The notes under the pieces: generated by a model
What the model was told of the DNA's origin: nothing
Database searches by the model: none
The model's input: the letters and a program-made list of their open reading frames with translations, nothing else
Shown here: positions 40,671 to 49,851 of the stretch, piece after piece
Numbering within the stretch: the first letter of the stretch is position 1
Layout: every line of letters starts with the position of its first letter
Assembly: GCA_009694375.1 (NCBI GenBank)
Contig: SHVB01000011.1
Location: forward strand, 1 to 64,000
Reading direction: 5' to 3'
Source: Acidimicrobiia bacterium
GTDB taxonomy: Bacteria; Actinomycetota; Acidimicrobiia; Acidimicrobiales; VFJN01
Length of the DNA: 64,000 nucleotides
Position numbers and translations under genes: made by a program

Positions 40671-40993
40671 CAGGGCCGGCTTCGCCTCTGCAGGATGCTG
40701 CGCACGGTTTCGAGGGTGAGGAGGCCGCACACCGGGATGATGGTGAAGAAGACCAGTTCCTCAATCGCCATTCCTCCCGGGAGGGTGATCCCCACGGTGT
40801 AGCGAGGGCTAAAGGACCAGGTGCCCGTGTTGGAGGCCCACAGATCCCAGACTACGAACAGGGCGAAGGCGGGGAGTAGCGAGAGGAACAGTCGACGGGG
40901 ACGGCGCCACACCCGCACCCCGAAGTAGAACTCGAGCGGCAGAGTGATCAGCACACAGGACCCCATAAGAAACAGGTACTGGAGCCGATCCAT
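40670..40993 (-). CDS. crtYc: Lycopene cyclase domain protein, first subunit
   Basis: 107 residues from the ATG at 40993 with three hydrophobic helices. Motifs: 'CVLITLPLEFYFGVRVWRRP' and 'GGMAIEELVFFTIIPVCGLL', whose acidic residues (PLE, IEE) are conserved in cyclase subunits. Together with the next gene it should close both ends of lycopene to beta (or epsilon) rings in the membrane. It is on the strand opposite to crtIB, converging on the acyltransferase gene. Confidence 0.88.
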   Translation of the reverse strand: MDRLQYLFLMGSCVLITLPLEFYFGVRVWRRPRRLFLSLLPAFALFVVWDLWASNTGTWSFSPRYTVGITLPGGMAIEELVFFTIIPVCGLLTLETVRSILQRRSRP

Positions 40994-41089
40994 GGGGATG
41001 AGCCTACGGCCCGGAGGGCGCCACCAAACCTTTGGTGCACGCAAGGATCGCGTCGACCGAAGGCGAGCGCGTCGAGTGACACGGCCCGG

Positions 41090-41878
41090 TTACAGGTCGG
41101 GGAGTCCCATATCGAGATTGGGCTGTTCGATGCCGCCGTCTACCTCCACGATTTTGCCCGTCATGTAGCCCCCCGCCGGGGAGGCGAGGAAGAGCACCGT
41201 GGCGGCGATTTCCTCCGGCTCACCGATGCGCTGGAGGGGGGTGCTCTGCTCCATGGCGGTGCGCAGGGCGTCGTCTTCGAGCACGATTTCGAGGGCGGAA
41301 GTGGCGATGGATCCCACCGCGATGCCGTTGACCCGAATGCGGGGGGATAGGTCTTGAGCGGCGAGGCGGGTCCAGTGGGATAGGCCCGCCTTGGCGGTGC
41401 CGTAGGCCACGAAGCCCCGGCCGGAGGTGCGCCCCATCATCGACGAGATGCCCACCACGGCCCCGCCGCCGACGGCCAGCATGTGCGGCACCGCGGCACG
41501 GGTGAGGGCATGAGCGGTGGCGACGTTCCAGGAGAATTCCCGAACCAGTCGCTCGGGCGAGGTGTCCATGAAGGCGCGCGGCATCGACCCACCCACGTTG
41601 TTCACCACAATGTCCACCCGGCCGAGTTCCGCTTGGGCCGTGTCGGCCAGACCGGCGACGGCGTGGAGGTCACTTAGATCCGCCGGCACGACCACCGCCC
41701 GGCGGCCGAGGGCCTCGATGCGTCCAGCTACTTCGTTGAGTTGCGCTTCGGTGCGCGAGGACAGCAGCACGTCGGCCCCCGCTTCGGCCAACGCGATGGC
41801 ACACGCCGCCCCGATGCCTCGACCGGCGCCGGTGACGATGGCAACCTGATGGTCGAGCCGGAAACGATCTTGGATCAT
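41090..41878 (-). CDS. Short-chain dehydrogenase/reductase
   Basis: 262 residues, a complete classical SDR. Cofactor motif 'AIVTGAGRGIGAACAIALAE', 'VDIVVNNVGGSMP' (NNxG), catalytic Ser in 'VVGISSMMGRTSG', and 'FVAYGTAKAGLSHW' with Tyr-x-x-x-Lys. C-terminal 'YMTGKIVEVDGGIEQPN' is the usual end. 'SSRTEAQL' after beta-2 suggests NADP(H) preference. Substrate unknown. It lies 96 bp upstream of crtYc on the same strand, so co-expression with the pigment genes is possible. Confidence 0.92.
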   Translation of the reverse strand: MIQDRFRLDHQVAIVTGAGRGIGAACAIALAEAGADVLLSSRTEAQLNEVAGRIEALGRRAVVVPADLSDLHAVAGLADTAQAELGRVDIVVNNVGGSMPRAFMDTSPERLVREFSWNVATAHALTRAAVPHMLAVGGGAVVGISSMMGRTSGRGFVAYGTAKAGLSHWTRLAAQDLSPRIRVNGIAVGSIATSALEIVLEDDALRTAMEQSTPLQRIGEPEEIAATVLFLASPAGGYMTGKIVEVDGGIEQPNLDMGLPDL

Positions 41879-42063
41879 GGAGTGGACCCTAGTGATTTAG
41901 GCGAGCCGGGTTCGACCGGTCCGCCGGGTAGCGATGGCACCTCGGTGTGATGGTGGTCACCGGCCGAACCGGGCGGGGGGTTTGGGCCACCTACCTCTTA
42001 GCCTGGTGCGGTTCGGTAGGCGAGCCACCCACTCGCTCTGTTTCCCTGCCTCTGGAGAATGCG

Positions 42064-44439
42064 ATGTTTGCTCGTCTCGGCTCGTGGTGCTTCCGGCATC
42101 GCCGCACCGTGGCCCTGCTGTGGGTGGGGGGGATCGTCGTGGCGGGGGCCCTGTCGGGAGCCGTAGGAAGTCGCTTCGGGCAAGGGTTCACGCCGCCCGG
42201 GTTCGAGAGCACTCGGGGCATCAAAACGCTGACGGAGGCGTTCGGCGGGCAGGGGGCAGGGGATGGGGGCACCATCGTGTTCCGATCCGACCGGGGCATC
42301 GACGACCCCGAGGTGCGGGCCGTCATGGAAACGTTGTTCGGAGCCATCACCGCGATCGGCGCGAACCCGACCATTGTGATCGACACCGATCCGGCCACCG
42401 CGACCCTTTCTGCTGATGTGCGGCAACGCTTAGCTAAGGCCGATCTCGCCCCCCTGAAGGGCATCAGAGTGGTGAGTCCCTACGCACCGGGGGCGGCGCA
42501 GCAGGTGTCATCGAAGGGGGCGGCGGCGGGTCAGGTGGCCTTCGCCACCATCGAGGTTCCGAATCGGCCCGGCGACGGGGCCAGTGCGGTGGGTCGCGTG
42601 ATTGAGCAGATGTTGCCGTCGATCGACGGGCTGCGGGTGGAACTCGGTGGGGCCGAGTTGGCGGCTTTTACCGAGCCGTCCACCGAGGCTCTCGGAGTGG
42701 CGTTCGCCATTGTGATCCTCGTGTTGGCCTTCGGCTCCGTGCTGGCGATGGGCTTGCCGATTGGCGTGGCCGTAGCGGGGATCGCGGCGGGGTTGATCAT
42801 CGTCACCGTTCTGTCGAACCTGCTGGTGATGCCGGAGTTTGCTCCGTTTCTGGGCATCATGATCGGCCTCGGTGTGGGCATTGATTACGCCTTGTTCATT
42901 GTCACCCGTTACCGGGAGAACCTCCACCACGGACACACGCCACACGAGGCCGCCACGATCGCCACCGACACCGCCGGCCGGGCCGTGGGCTTCGCGGGGG
43001 TGGCCGTGGTGGTGTCGTTTCTCGGGATGGTGCTGATAGGCATCGGTTTCATCCAGGGCCTGGCCGTGAGCGCGGCGGTGGTGGTGGCCCTCACGGTGGT
43101 GGCATCGCTTACGTTGCTGCCGGCCCTCCTCGGCTTCGTCGGTGAACGCATCGAGGTGACGCGTCGTCGGGGATTGATCGCCACCGGGTTCGTGGCGCTC
43201 GCTCTGGGGGGAGTGGGCCTGCAGGTGCGGCCGCTGGTCGTCGCCGGCCTGGCCCTCGCCGGGCTCACCCTCTTGGTCAGTCTTGGGCTGGCCCCCCTGC
43301 GACAAGAGGTGCGGGTTCGTTCGCCCAAACCCTTATCGGAAACCCTTGCCTACCGCTGGAGCCGCGTCATTCAGCGTCGTCCCTGGCCCGTCGCGTTGGC
43401 AGGAACGGTGGTCTTGTTGCTGCTGGCGACCCCCGTCCTGGCCCTGCGGCTGGGTTTTTCCGATGAGAGCAGCTTCTCTGCCGACACCACGACCCGCCAG
43501 GCCTATGACCTCCTGGTGGAGGGCTTCGGTCCCGGATTCAACGGGCCGTTCTTCTTGGCGGCGAGTGTGGAGAATGCCGCCGATGCGGCCACGCTGGCCG
43601 GGATCACCGAGGCCGTGGCCGCCGATCCCGGGGTCGTGTTCGTATCGCCGGCCATACCCGACGATCCGACGTCGCCCCGGGCCTATCTGTGGTTGGTTAC
43701 CCCCGCCACCACCCCGCAGGACGCCGAGACCACCGCCCTGGTGCACCGACTGCGCGAGGAGGTGCTGGTGTCGGGGGAAGCGGCTCTGGGAGCCGAGGTG
43801 GCGGTCACCGGTTCGGTGCCGGCCACGGTGGACTTCTCTGACCTGATCAGTGCCCGCATGCCCTACTTCTTTGGCGTCGTGCTGCTGGTGTCGTTTCTCC
43901 TGCTGATGGTCGTGTTCCGTTCGCTGCTCGTGCCGCTCAAGGCGGTGATCATGAACCTGCTCTCCATCGGAGCGGCCTACGGCATCACGGTGATGGTGGT
44001 GCAGTGGGGTTGGTTCGGTGATCAGACGGGCTTTTCGCCCGGCCCCATCGAGACCTTCGCCCCGGTCATGTTTTTTGCCATCGTGTTTGGGCTCTCCATG
44101 GACTACGAGGTGTTCCTCCTCTCCCGGATCAAGGAGGAGTGGCATCGCACCGGGGACAGCCATACGTCGGTGGCCAACGGTCTCGCCGCCACCGCCCGGG
44201 TGATCACGGCGGCGGCGGCGATCATGGTGTTTGTCTTCGGGAGTTTCGTGCTGGAAAATGACCGGACGATAAAACTCTTCGGGATCGGCCTGGCCTCGGC
44301 GATCTTCCTCGACGCCACCATCGTGCGCTTGCTGTTGGTTCCGGCCACCATGGAACTTCTTGGCGACAAGAACTGGTGGCTCCCGAAGTGGCTGGAGAGG
44401 CTTCTGCCGAAGATCAACATCGAGGGCACGCCCGACTGA
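42064..44439 (+). CDS. MMPL/RND-family membrane exporter
   Basis: 791 residues from the ATG at 42064, chosen for its GGAG six bases upstream; the frame is open further up but lacks a signal. A first helix follows 'WCFRHRRTVALLWVGGIVV', then a periplasmic-type domain, a helix bundle with 'LGVGIDYALFIVTRYRENLH' (Asp-Tyr proton-relay motif), a second soluble domain from ~residue 450, and a second bundle with 'VFGLSMDYEVFLLSRIKEEW'. Internal duplication and both GxxxDY motifs are intact, so it should be a proton-driven exporter of lipids or hydrophobic compounds. Cargo unknown. Confidence 0.9.
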   Translation: MFARLGSWCFRHRRTVALLWVGGIVVAGALSGAVGSRFGQGFTPPGFESTRGIKTLTEAFGGQGAGDGGTIVFRSDRGIDDPEVRAVMETLFGAITAIGANPTIVIDTDPATATLSADVRQRLAKADLAPLKGIRVVSPYAPGAAQQVSSKGAAAGQVAFATIEVPNRPGDGASAVGRVIEQMLPSIDGLRVELGGAELAAFTEPSTEALGVAFAIVILVLAFGSVLAMGLPIGVAVAGIAAGLIIVTVLSNLLVMPEFAPFLGIMIGLGVGIDYALFIVTRYRENLHHGHTPHEAATIATDTAGRAVGFAGVAVVVSFLGMVLIGIGFIQGLAVSAAVVVALTVVASLTLLPALLGFVGERIEVTRRRGLIATGFVALALGGVGLQVRPLVVAGLALAGLTLLVSLGLAPLRQEVRVRSPKPLSETLAYRWSRVIQRRPWPVALAGTVVLLLLATPVLALRLGFSDESSFSADTTTRQAYDLLVEGFGPGFNGPFFLAASVENAADAATLAGITEAVAADPGVVFVSPAIPDDPTSPRAYLWLVTPATTPQDAETTALVHRLREEVLVSGEAALGAEVAVTGSVPATVDFSDLISARMPYFFGVVLLVSFLLLMVVFRSLLVPLKAVIMNLLSIGAAYGITVMVVQWGWFGDQTGFSPGPIETFAPVMFFAIVFGLSMDYEVFLLSRIKEEWHRTGDSHTSVANGLAATARVITAAAAIMVFVFGSFVLENDRTIKLFGIGLASAIFLDATIVRLLLVPATMELLGDKNWWLPKWLERLLPKINIEGTPD

Positions 44440-44478
44440 CCCCCCATAAATCGGGGCGGGGTATGGGAGGGTGGGGCG

Positions 44479-45711
44479 ATGGGGATGGCTGAGGCGTCGG
44501 CGAGCGGCGATACCCGGCGGCTATTGCGGACACGAGGCCTGCGGGCCTCGATGGACGGACTAGTGGCCGTGGTGCTCCCGGTGTTTCTGCTGGCGCGGGG
44601 CTTCAGCCCCACCCAGGTGGGTGCGGTGGTTACCGCTACCCTCCTGGGCTCGGCGGCGATCACGATGACCATCGGTCTGCGCGGTGGTCATCTCGACCGG
44701 GTGCACCTGTTGCAACTCATGTGCCTCCTGATGGTGGCTACGGGTCTGGCCTTTGGGATGGTGGCGGCCTTCGGCGCCCTGCTGGTGGTGGCGGCCGTCG
44801 GCACCATCAATCCTTCGGCCGGTGATGTGAGTGCCTTCCTCCCGATTGAGCAGGCCCTCCTCCCCGATACCGTCGCCCCCGAGCGACGTACCCATGTCTT
44901 TGCCCACTACGCCCTGGTGGCCTCGCTGGCCGGGGCCGTGGGGTCCTTGGCGGCGGGGGTGCCCGGGTGGATCGCGGGCCACACCCGCCTCTCGCCGTTG
45001 GATGCTCAGCGGGGGGTGTTCTTTCTCTACGCGCTGGTGGGATTGGTGCTGTTGGCCCAGTACCGCCGCCTTGCCCCGCGTCCGCCGCTCGACGTCCCCG
45101 GGCTTGGTCGCAGCGGGCTGGGTCGTTCCAGGGCAATCGTGGTGCGGCTCGCCCTGCTCTTCAGCGTCGACGCCTTCGGCGGCGGATTCGTGGTGCAGTC
45201 GATCCTCGTGCTCTGGCTGTCGCTGCGGTTCGACCTGTCCACCGCCACCGCCGGGGCCGTCTTCTTCTGGGTGGGAATGGGCTCGGCCAGTTCCGCTCTC
45301 CTGGCCCCCAAGTTGGCGGCCCGGATCGGATTGGTGCGCACGATGGTGTTCACCCATGTGCCCGCCAACCTTCTGCTGATTGCGGCGGCCTTCATGCCCT
45401 CGGCTGGGCCGGCTATCGCCTGCCTGCTCCTGCGCTCTCTGCTGTCACAGATGGATGTGCCCGCCCGCACGAGTTACGTGATGGCAGTGGTAGATCCCGC
45501 CGAACGCACGGCGGCGGCCACTATCACCAACGTTCCTCGCAGTCTGGCCGCAGCCCTGCCGCCGCTGGTGGCCGGGGTGATGCTGCAACACTCCACGTTC
45601 GGCTGGCCGCTGATCATCGCCGGTTGCGTGAAGATCGTCTACGACCTCACCCTTCTCGCCCTCTTTCACGATGTTCGTCCTCCCGAGGAGATCGTGGGGG
45701 AAGCGACGTAA
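44479..45711 (+). CDS. MFS transporter
   Basis: 410 residues with about twelve hydrophobic helices. 'GLRASMDGLVAVVLPVFLLA' and 'VGAVVTATLLGSAAITMTIG' form the first helices and 'RGGHLDRVHLL' the loop 2-3 motif A variant. 'PARTSYVMAVVDPAERTAAA' and 'NVPRSLAAALPPLVAGVML' lie in the C-terminal half, as in drug/proton antiporters. Start ATG at 44479 follows GGAGGG; a second ATG lies two codons on. It follows the MMPL gene by 39 bp and may be co-transcribed. Confidence 0.87.
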   Translation: MGMAEASASGDTRRLLRTRGLRASMDGLVAVVLPVFLLARGFSPTQVGAVVTATLLGSAAITMTIGLRGGHLDRVHLLQLMCLLMVATGLAFGMVAAFGALLVVAAVGTINPSAGDVSAFLPIEQALLPDTVAPERRTHVFAHYALVASLAGAVGSLAAGVPGWIAGHTRLSPLDAQRGVFFLYALVGLVLLAQYRRLAPRPPLDVPGLGRSGLGRSRAIVVRLALLFSVDAFGGGFVVQSILVLWLSLRFDLSTATAGAVFFWVGMGSASSALLAPKLAARIGLVRTMVFTHVPANLLLIAAAFMPSAGPAIACLLLRSLLSQMDVPARTSYVMAVVDPAERTAAATITNVPRSLAAALPPLVAGVMLQHSTFGWPLIIAGCVKIVYDLTLLALFHDVRPPEEIVGEAT

Positions 45712-45720
45712 GGTCTGGCC

Positions 45721-46209
45721 ATGGCCCGCATCTCCCTTCCCGATCCGTCCGGCCTCGGTGAGCACATCGACTGGTCGCTGCACCGTCCCGAAATGGCGAC
45801 GGGGATGGGTCAGCTCTCCGCCGCCGTCTACGGCAATAGCCGCCTTCCCCTGCGGGAGCGGGAGGCGGCTCGCTGGACCATCGCACTGATCAACCAGTGT
45901 GAGGTCTGCCAAGAGACACGCGCCGCCGCCGCCGATGCTCATCAGGTAGACGACGACTTCTACGGCGCGGTGGCCTCTTGGGCCACCAGCGATGGGCTCT
46001 CTGTTCGAGAAAAACTAGCGGCCGAGTTCGCCCAACGTTTCGCGTTGGATCATCAGGCCATGGACGACGCCTTTTGGGAGCGACTGCGAGGCGCCTACGC
46101 CGATGACGAAGTGGCCGATCTCATCATCTGTTGCGGGATGTTCCTGGGGCTCGGCCGGGCGATGGCGGTGGTGGGCGTCCCGGCGCCGGCGAACCGCATT
46201 CTTCTCTGA
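45721..46209 (+). CDS. Carboxymuconolactone decarboxylase / AhpD-like protein
   Basis: 162 residues, all helical. 'EREAARWTIALINQCEVCQE' contains the CxxC pair expected in AhpD-type peroxidase partners, followed by 'AAAADAHQVDDDFYGAVASW'. The C-terminal 'VADLIICCGMFLGLGRAM' packs the helical core. Proteins with this CxxC act in thiol peroxide reduction; those without it are decarboxylases. It begins 9 bp after the MFS gene stop. Confidence 0.85.
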   Translation: MARISLPDPSGLGEHIDWSLHRPEMATGMGQLSAAVYGNSRLPLREREAARWTIALINQCEVCQETRAAAADAHQVDDDFYGAVASWATSDGLSVREKLAAEFAQRFALDHQAMDDAFWERLRGAYADDEVADLIICCGMFLGLGRAMAVVGVPAPANRILL

Positions 46210-46332
46210 GGTCATCGCGGGGCGCACCACGATCGGCGCCTCCGAGCATCCCCATCGGCGGGTGGAGTGGCCGGGGACCACAGGGTTGGCGATGGGGTGA
46301 TGGCTAGCGGCTGGGTGGCATGCTGACTACCT

Positions 46333-47544
46333 ATGATCCAGTATCGCGTCGCGCTTCTTCTCCTGGTTCCACTGTCCCTTACGGCCTGCTCCGGCGGAGA
46401 CAGCGCCGAGCCGGCGGCCGCCACGTCCACCACCGTGAGGTCTGCGGTCGTGGAAGTCGCCCCTGACGGAGACCTCTACGCCCTCGCCGAGGGGCCCCTC
46501 ACGCCGGGCGCGCCCGGCGATGTGATCGCCGTGCAGGAAGTGCCCGGGCTGGCGGTGGACGGCACCGTGTGGCGAGTGCTCTACCACTCGCAGTCGATCC
46601 AGGGCGAGGACATTGCCGTGAGCGGTATCATCATCGTGCCCTCCGGACCGGTACCCGAGGGCGGTCGTCCGGTGCTCACCTGGGCGCACGGCACCACCGG
46701 CATCGCCGATGAATGTGCGCCCAGCAAGGACCCTGCTGGCGCCGGAGTGGGTCTCGTCGCCCCCTTCCTCGACCGGGGCATGGTGTTCGCGGCCACGGAT
46801 TACGAAGGCCTCGGTACGCCCGGTCGTCACCCCTACATTGCCGGCGTGAGCGAGGGCCGTGGCACGCTCGACATTGTTCGGGCGGCCCGGCAACTCGAGT
46901 CCCTCACGGGCGCCTCGAACACGACGGTCATCTGGGGTCACTCCCAGGGCGGTCACGCCGCGCTCTTCGCCAATCAGATCGCCGCCGAGTGGGCCCCCGA
47001 ACTCGACGTGGTGGGCACGATAGCGGGGGCTCCTCCCTCGCAGTTGTCCCTGATTGCCCAGGCGCTTCGCGACAGTCCGTATCGGTACTACCTGGCCATG
47101 ACGGCCGCCGGCTGGGAAGCCGCCTACCCCGAAGCGGACCCGTCGCTGGTGTTGTCGCCCAAGGGAGTGGAGCTCCTCGACACCGTGGACGAAGGATGCA
47201 CGAGCGCCTCGGCCGAGGCCTTCAATACCCTCCCCTACGAAGAGTTGGTGATCGCCGATCCCGCCACCACGCCGCCGTGGTCGGATCTGTTGGTAGCCAA
47301 CGACCCCGGGTTCGTTCAGGGTTCGTCACCGATCCTCATCATTCATGGCGAGAAGGATGAGCAGATCCCGGTAGTGAGTTCGCAACTGTTGCTGAACCGT
47401 ATGTGCGGCATCGGCCAAGCGGTGGAGCGCCGTACCTATCCCGGCGAGAGTCACGCGGGAGTCATCGCTCCCTCGCTGCCCGACATGCTCACGTGGATCG
47501 ATGCCCGACTGGCGGGTGAGGAAGCCATTACGTCTTGCCCGTGA
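46333..47544 (+). CDS. Lipoprotein alpha/beta hydrolase (secretory lipase family)
   Basis: 403 residues. The lipoprotein signal 'VALLLLVPLSLTACSGGDS' has its Cys at residue 19, so the enzyme is exported and lipid-anchored. The catalytic core resembles LIP-type secretory lipases: 'LTWAHGTTGIADECAPSKD', nucleophile elbow 'VIWGHSQGGHAALFA' (Gly-His-Ser-Gln-Gly), acid region 'ILIIHGEKDEQIPV' and His in 'YPGESHAGVI'. It hydrolyses esters or triacylglycerols outside the membrane. The 123-bp stretch before it shows no other feature. Confidence 0.88.
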   Translation: MIQYRVALLLLVPLSLTACSGGDSAEPAAATSTTVRSAVVEVAPDGDLYALAEGPLTPGAPGDVIAVQEVPGLAVDGTVWRVLYHSQSIQGEDIAVSGIIIVPSGPVPEGGRPVLTWAHGTTGIADECAPSKDPAGAGVGLVAPFLDRGMVFAATDYEGLGTPGRHPYIAGVSEGRGTLDIVRAARQLESLTGASNTTVIWGHSQGGHAALFANQIAAEWAPELDVVGTIAGAPPSQLSLIAQALRDSPYRYYLAMTAAGWEAAYPEADPSLVLSPKGVELLDTVDEGCTSASAEAFNTLPYEELVIADPATTPPWSDLLVANDPGFVQGSSPILIIHGEKDEQIPVVSSQLLLNRMCGIGQAVERRTYPGESHAGVIAPSLPDMLTWIDARLAGEEAITSCP

Positions 47545-47551
47545 TGCTCGC

Positions 47552-49048
47552 CTAGTTCCCTGTCGTTTCCGCCTGCCGCAGACTGGTATCGACGGCGATG
47601 CGTTCCTCATCCCGCGGGGCAAGTTCCAGGCGCGAGGTGCGATCGAACACCATGGTCGGTCGCGTGGCGGGATCATGGGCGGGCCAAGCCAGGGCGGCGG
47701 TGGAGGGGTTGCCGGTGTGGATGAAGGCGATCCAGGCATCCATCATCTCCTCGGCGAGGGCATCAGCAGCCGGGCCTGCCCCGGTGAACACGGCGATGTC
47801 GCCCCGTCCCTGGTTGCCAAACATGAAGGCGATCTCCAGGCCGTGGCAGGAGCCCAGCCATCCATTCATGATCGGTGAGCCCCACCCGAACAGGTAGACG
47901 AAGGTGGGGGCGTGGGCGCCCTGGTGATCGGCGATGTGCAGTGCCGGTACCCGGAAGAGGCGCTCGGACTCAATGGCGTAGTACACCTCGTTGGCACCGC
48001 TGGGCTCACCCCGGCGGTTCCGGGCCGAACGTACGGTGTGAATCAACCCATCGATCTCGGCCGCCGGGAAGTTGGGTTCGAGACGGGTGCGCAGTCGGGC
48101 ATCGTCAAGGTCGCGGCTGTGGGGGTCTTCCCCCGCCCAGAGTTTGAACTCGTCCACGTTCGAGCCGATCATCGTGGGGATACCGGCGGCCACCCCGTCG
48201 GCCAGCGCGAGGGTGGGCAGGTTGGGGATCACGAGATCGTCCACGGCCGGGATGAACCCGAGGTCGTGCACGGGGCTCTCGAGCTCGTACTGGGCGGCGA
48301 GCAGACGCTCGACCGGCAGTGCTCGCAGGGCCAAGACATCGGCTACGCCGGTGGCGGTCACCAGGCGCTCGGCGAGTGCGATGGCCCGAGAGAGCGAGGA
48401 GGTGAGGGGGGAACCGCTCTGGGCGATGGCCTTGTGGAAGAGTCCGGCGGCGGCGGGCATGGTGCACAGCAGCGATACCGCCGAGGCACCAGCCGACTCC
48501 CCGGCAACGGTGACGTCGCCGGGGTCGCCGCCAAAGGCGGTGGCATTGCGCTGCACCCAGCGGAGCGCCTCCACCAGATCGAGCATTCCCCAGTTGGCTG
48601 GCGGGCCGCCGTTGGTGGACAACGAGGGGTGGGCGAGGAAACCGAGTACACCGAGGCGGTAGTTGACGGTGATGACCACGACGTCGCCGCGAGCGGCCAG
48701 GGCGGCACCGTCGTACAGCGGGCTCGCCCCCGAACCGTTGCGGAAGGAACCTCCATGGATCCAGACCATCACCGGGCGCGCCCCGGTGGTTCCCGGGGTC
48801 CACACGTTGGCCGACAGGCATTGCTCGTCGACCGCCAGGGTGGGGGATTGGAAGTGGGCACCGGGCTTCTGCGGAGCGATCGGACCGAAGGCGGTGGCGT
48901 CGCGCACATCGTCCCAACCATCGGCCGCCACGGGGGGAGCGAAACGATCGGCGGTGGCGTAGGGGATGCCCAGGTACACCTCAACACCGTCGCGGGCCAT
49001 GCCGGCGAGGGGACCGAGGGCACTGTGGGCGATACAGGATTCAGACAT
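47552..49048 (-). CDS. Type B carboxylesterase
   Basis: 498 residues of the carboxylesterase/acetylcholinesterase family. Near the N-terminus 'VEVYLGIPYATADRFAPP', oxyanion motif 'VMVWIHGGSFRNGSG', 'NYRLGVLGFLAHPSLS', then the Ser elbow 'VTVAGESAGASAVSLL' and 'IPTMIGSNVDEFKLWAGED'. No signal peptide is seen, so it is cytoplasmic, unlike the neighbouring lipase. It converges on the lipase gene with a 7-bp gap. Confidence 0.9.
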   Translation of the reverse strand: MSESCIAHSALGPLAGMARDGVEVYLGIPYATADRFAPPVAADGWDDVRDATAFGPIAPQKPGAHFQSPTLAVDEQCLSANVWTPGTTGARPVMVWIHGGSFRNGSGASPLYDGAALAARGDVVVITVNYRLGVLGFLAHPSLSTNGGPPANWGMLDLVEALRWVQRNATAFGGDPGDVTVAGESAGASAVSLLCTMPAAAGLFHKAIAQSGSPLTSSLSRAIALAERLVTATGVADVLALRALPVERLLAAQYELESPVHDLGFIPAVDDLVIPNLPTLALADGVAAGIPTMIGSNVDEFKLWAGEDPHSRDLDDARLRTRLEPNFPAAEIDGLIHTVRSARNRRGEPSGANEVYYAIESERLFRVPALHIADHQGAHAPTFVYLFGWGSPIMNGWLGSCHGLEIAFMFGNQGRGDIAVFTGAGPAADALAEEMMDAWIAFIHTGNPSTAALAWPAHDPATRPTMVFDRTSRLELAPRDEERIAVDTSLRQAETTGN

Positions 49049-49092
49049 AGGCGCAACCTATCGGTTGATTCCTGGTGCCGACGGGCCGCCGC

Positions 49093-49851
49093 TCAATCCG
49101 ATGCCCCGCCGAAGCGGAGGTATCGAAGTCGTCGGGTGGCCATCACTAGGGCCACGACGGTGATGAGGATCAAGCGAACGACCGCCCCCCATCCCTGGGG
49201 GATCCCCGACCGGGCGTGGCCGGCGACGTCGTTGGTGAGGCCCACAAACACCGCATCGGCGACCCACGATGGTGACCACTGGGCCACGGCGCTCAGCGCC
49301 CCACCCACCAGGCGTTCGGTGAGGAAGACGAAGCCGAGCGACCACGCCGCCGCCCGACGGGTGAAGCAGCCGATGGCCATGAACACGGCGATATAAGCGG
49401 CCGCGCCGGTGACCCCCGCGAGGGCAATCGCCCCGGCCTGGTCGGGCACTCCGGCCACGATGGCCACCAGCGCGAAGGCCGGGCCGAGGGTGGCACCGGT
49501 GATCAGCGATCCGGAGAACCACCGGCCCATGGTGATCTGCCAGGGTGAAACGGGCGAGAGCCACGTGAAGGTGAAGGCACCGGTGCGGAGTTCGGAGCCG
49601 AGTACCGCATCACCGATGACCAGACAAGTGATGGGGAGTACCAGGGCGAACAGGCCCTGCCGGGCCACGTTGGCCAGGGCAGGGCCAGCGCCGCCGCTGA
49701 GGGCGGCGGCCAGCATCCCGAAGAGCACAGAGCCAATCGCCGCAACAGCCATCCCTCGCCAGCGGCGGGTTCCCGCGGCGGAGAGCAAGGTGTAGCGAAT
49801 GATGGCCAGCAGCGCCGGTTGCGGGCGGGTGCGCACAGGAGTGTCGGTCAT
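49093..49851 (-). CDS. ABC transporter permease
   Basis: 252 residues, about six hydrophobic helices: 'AIGSVLFGMLAAALSG', 'LFALVLPITCLVIGDAVLG', 'GAFTFTWLSPVSPWQITMGR', 'GPAFALVAIVAGVPD', 'GAAAYIAVFMAIGCF'. The 'LGSELRTGAFTF..LSPV' block is characteristic of ABC-2-type permeases. It overlaps the ATPase gene at 49848 by 4 bp, and the two should form one transporter half. The substrate is unknown; ABC-2 types move polymers, lipids or peptides. Confidence 0.85.
   Translation of the reverse strand: MTDTPVRTRPQPALLAIIRYTLLSAAGTRRWRGMAVAAIGSVLFGMLAAALSGGAGPALANVARQGLFALVLPITCLVIGDAVLGSELRTGAFTFTWLSPVSPWQITMGRWFSGSLITGATLGPAFALVAIVAGVPDQAGAIALAGVTGAAAYIAVFMAIGCFTRRAAAWSLGFVFLTERLVGGALSAVAQWSPSWVADAVFVGLTNDVAGHARSGIPQGWGAVVRLILITVVALVMATRRLRYLRFGGASD

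Noticed and set aside
47912-49396. 494-codon plus-strand frame antisense to the carboxylesterase
   Set aside because: The minus strand carries an unmistakable esterase with its Ser elbow; the antisense product has no recognisable motif.
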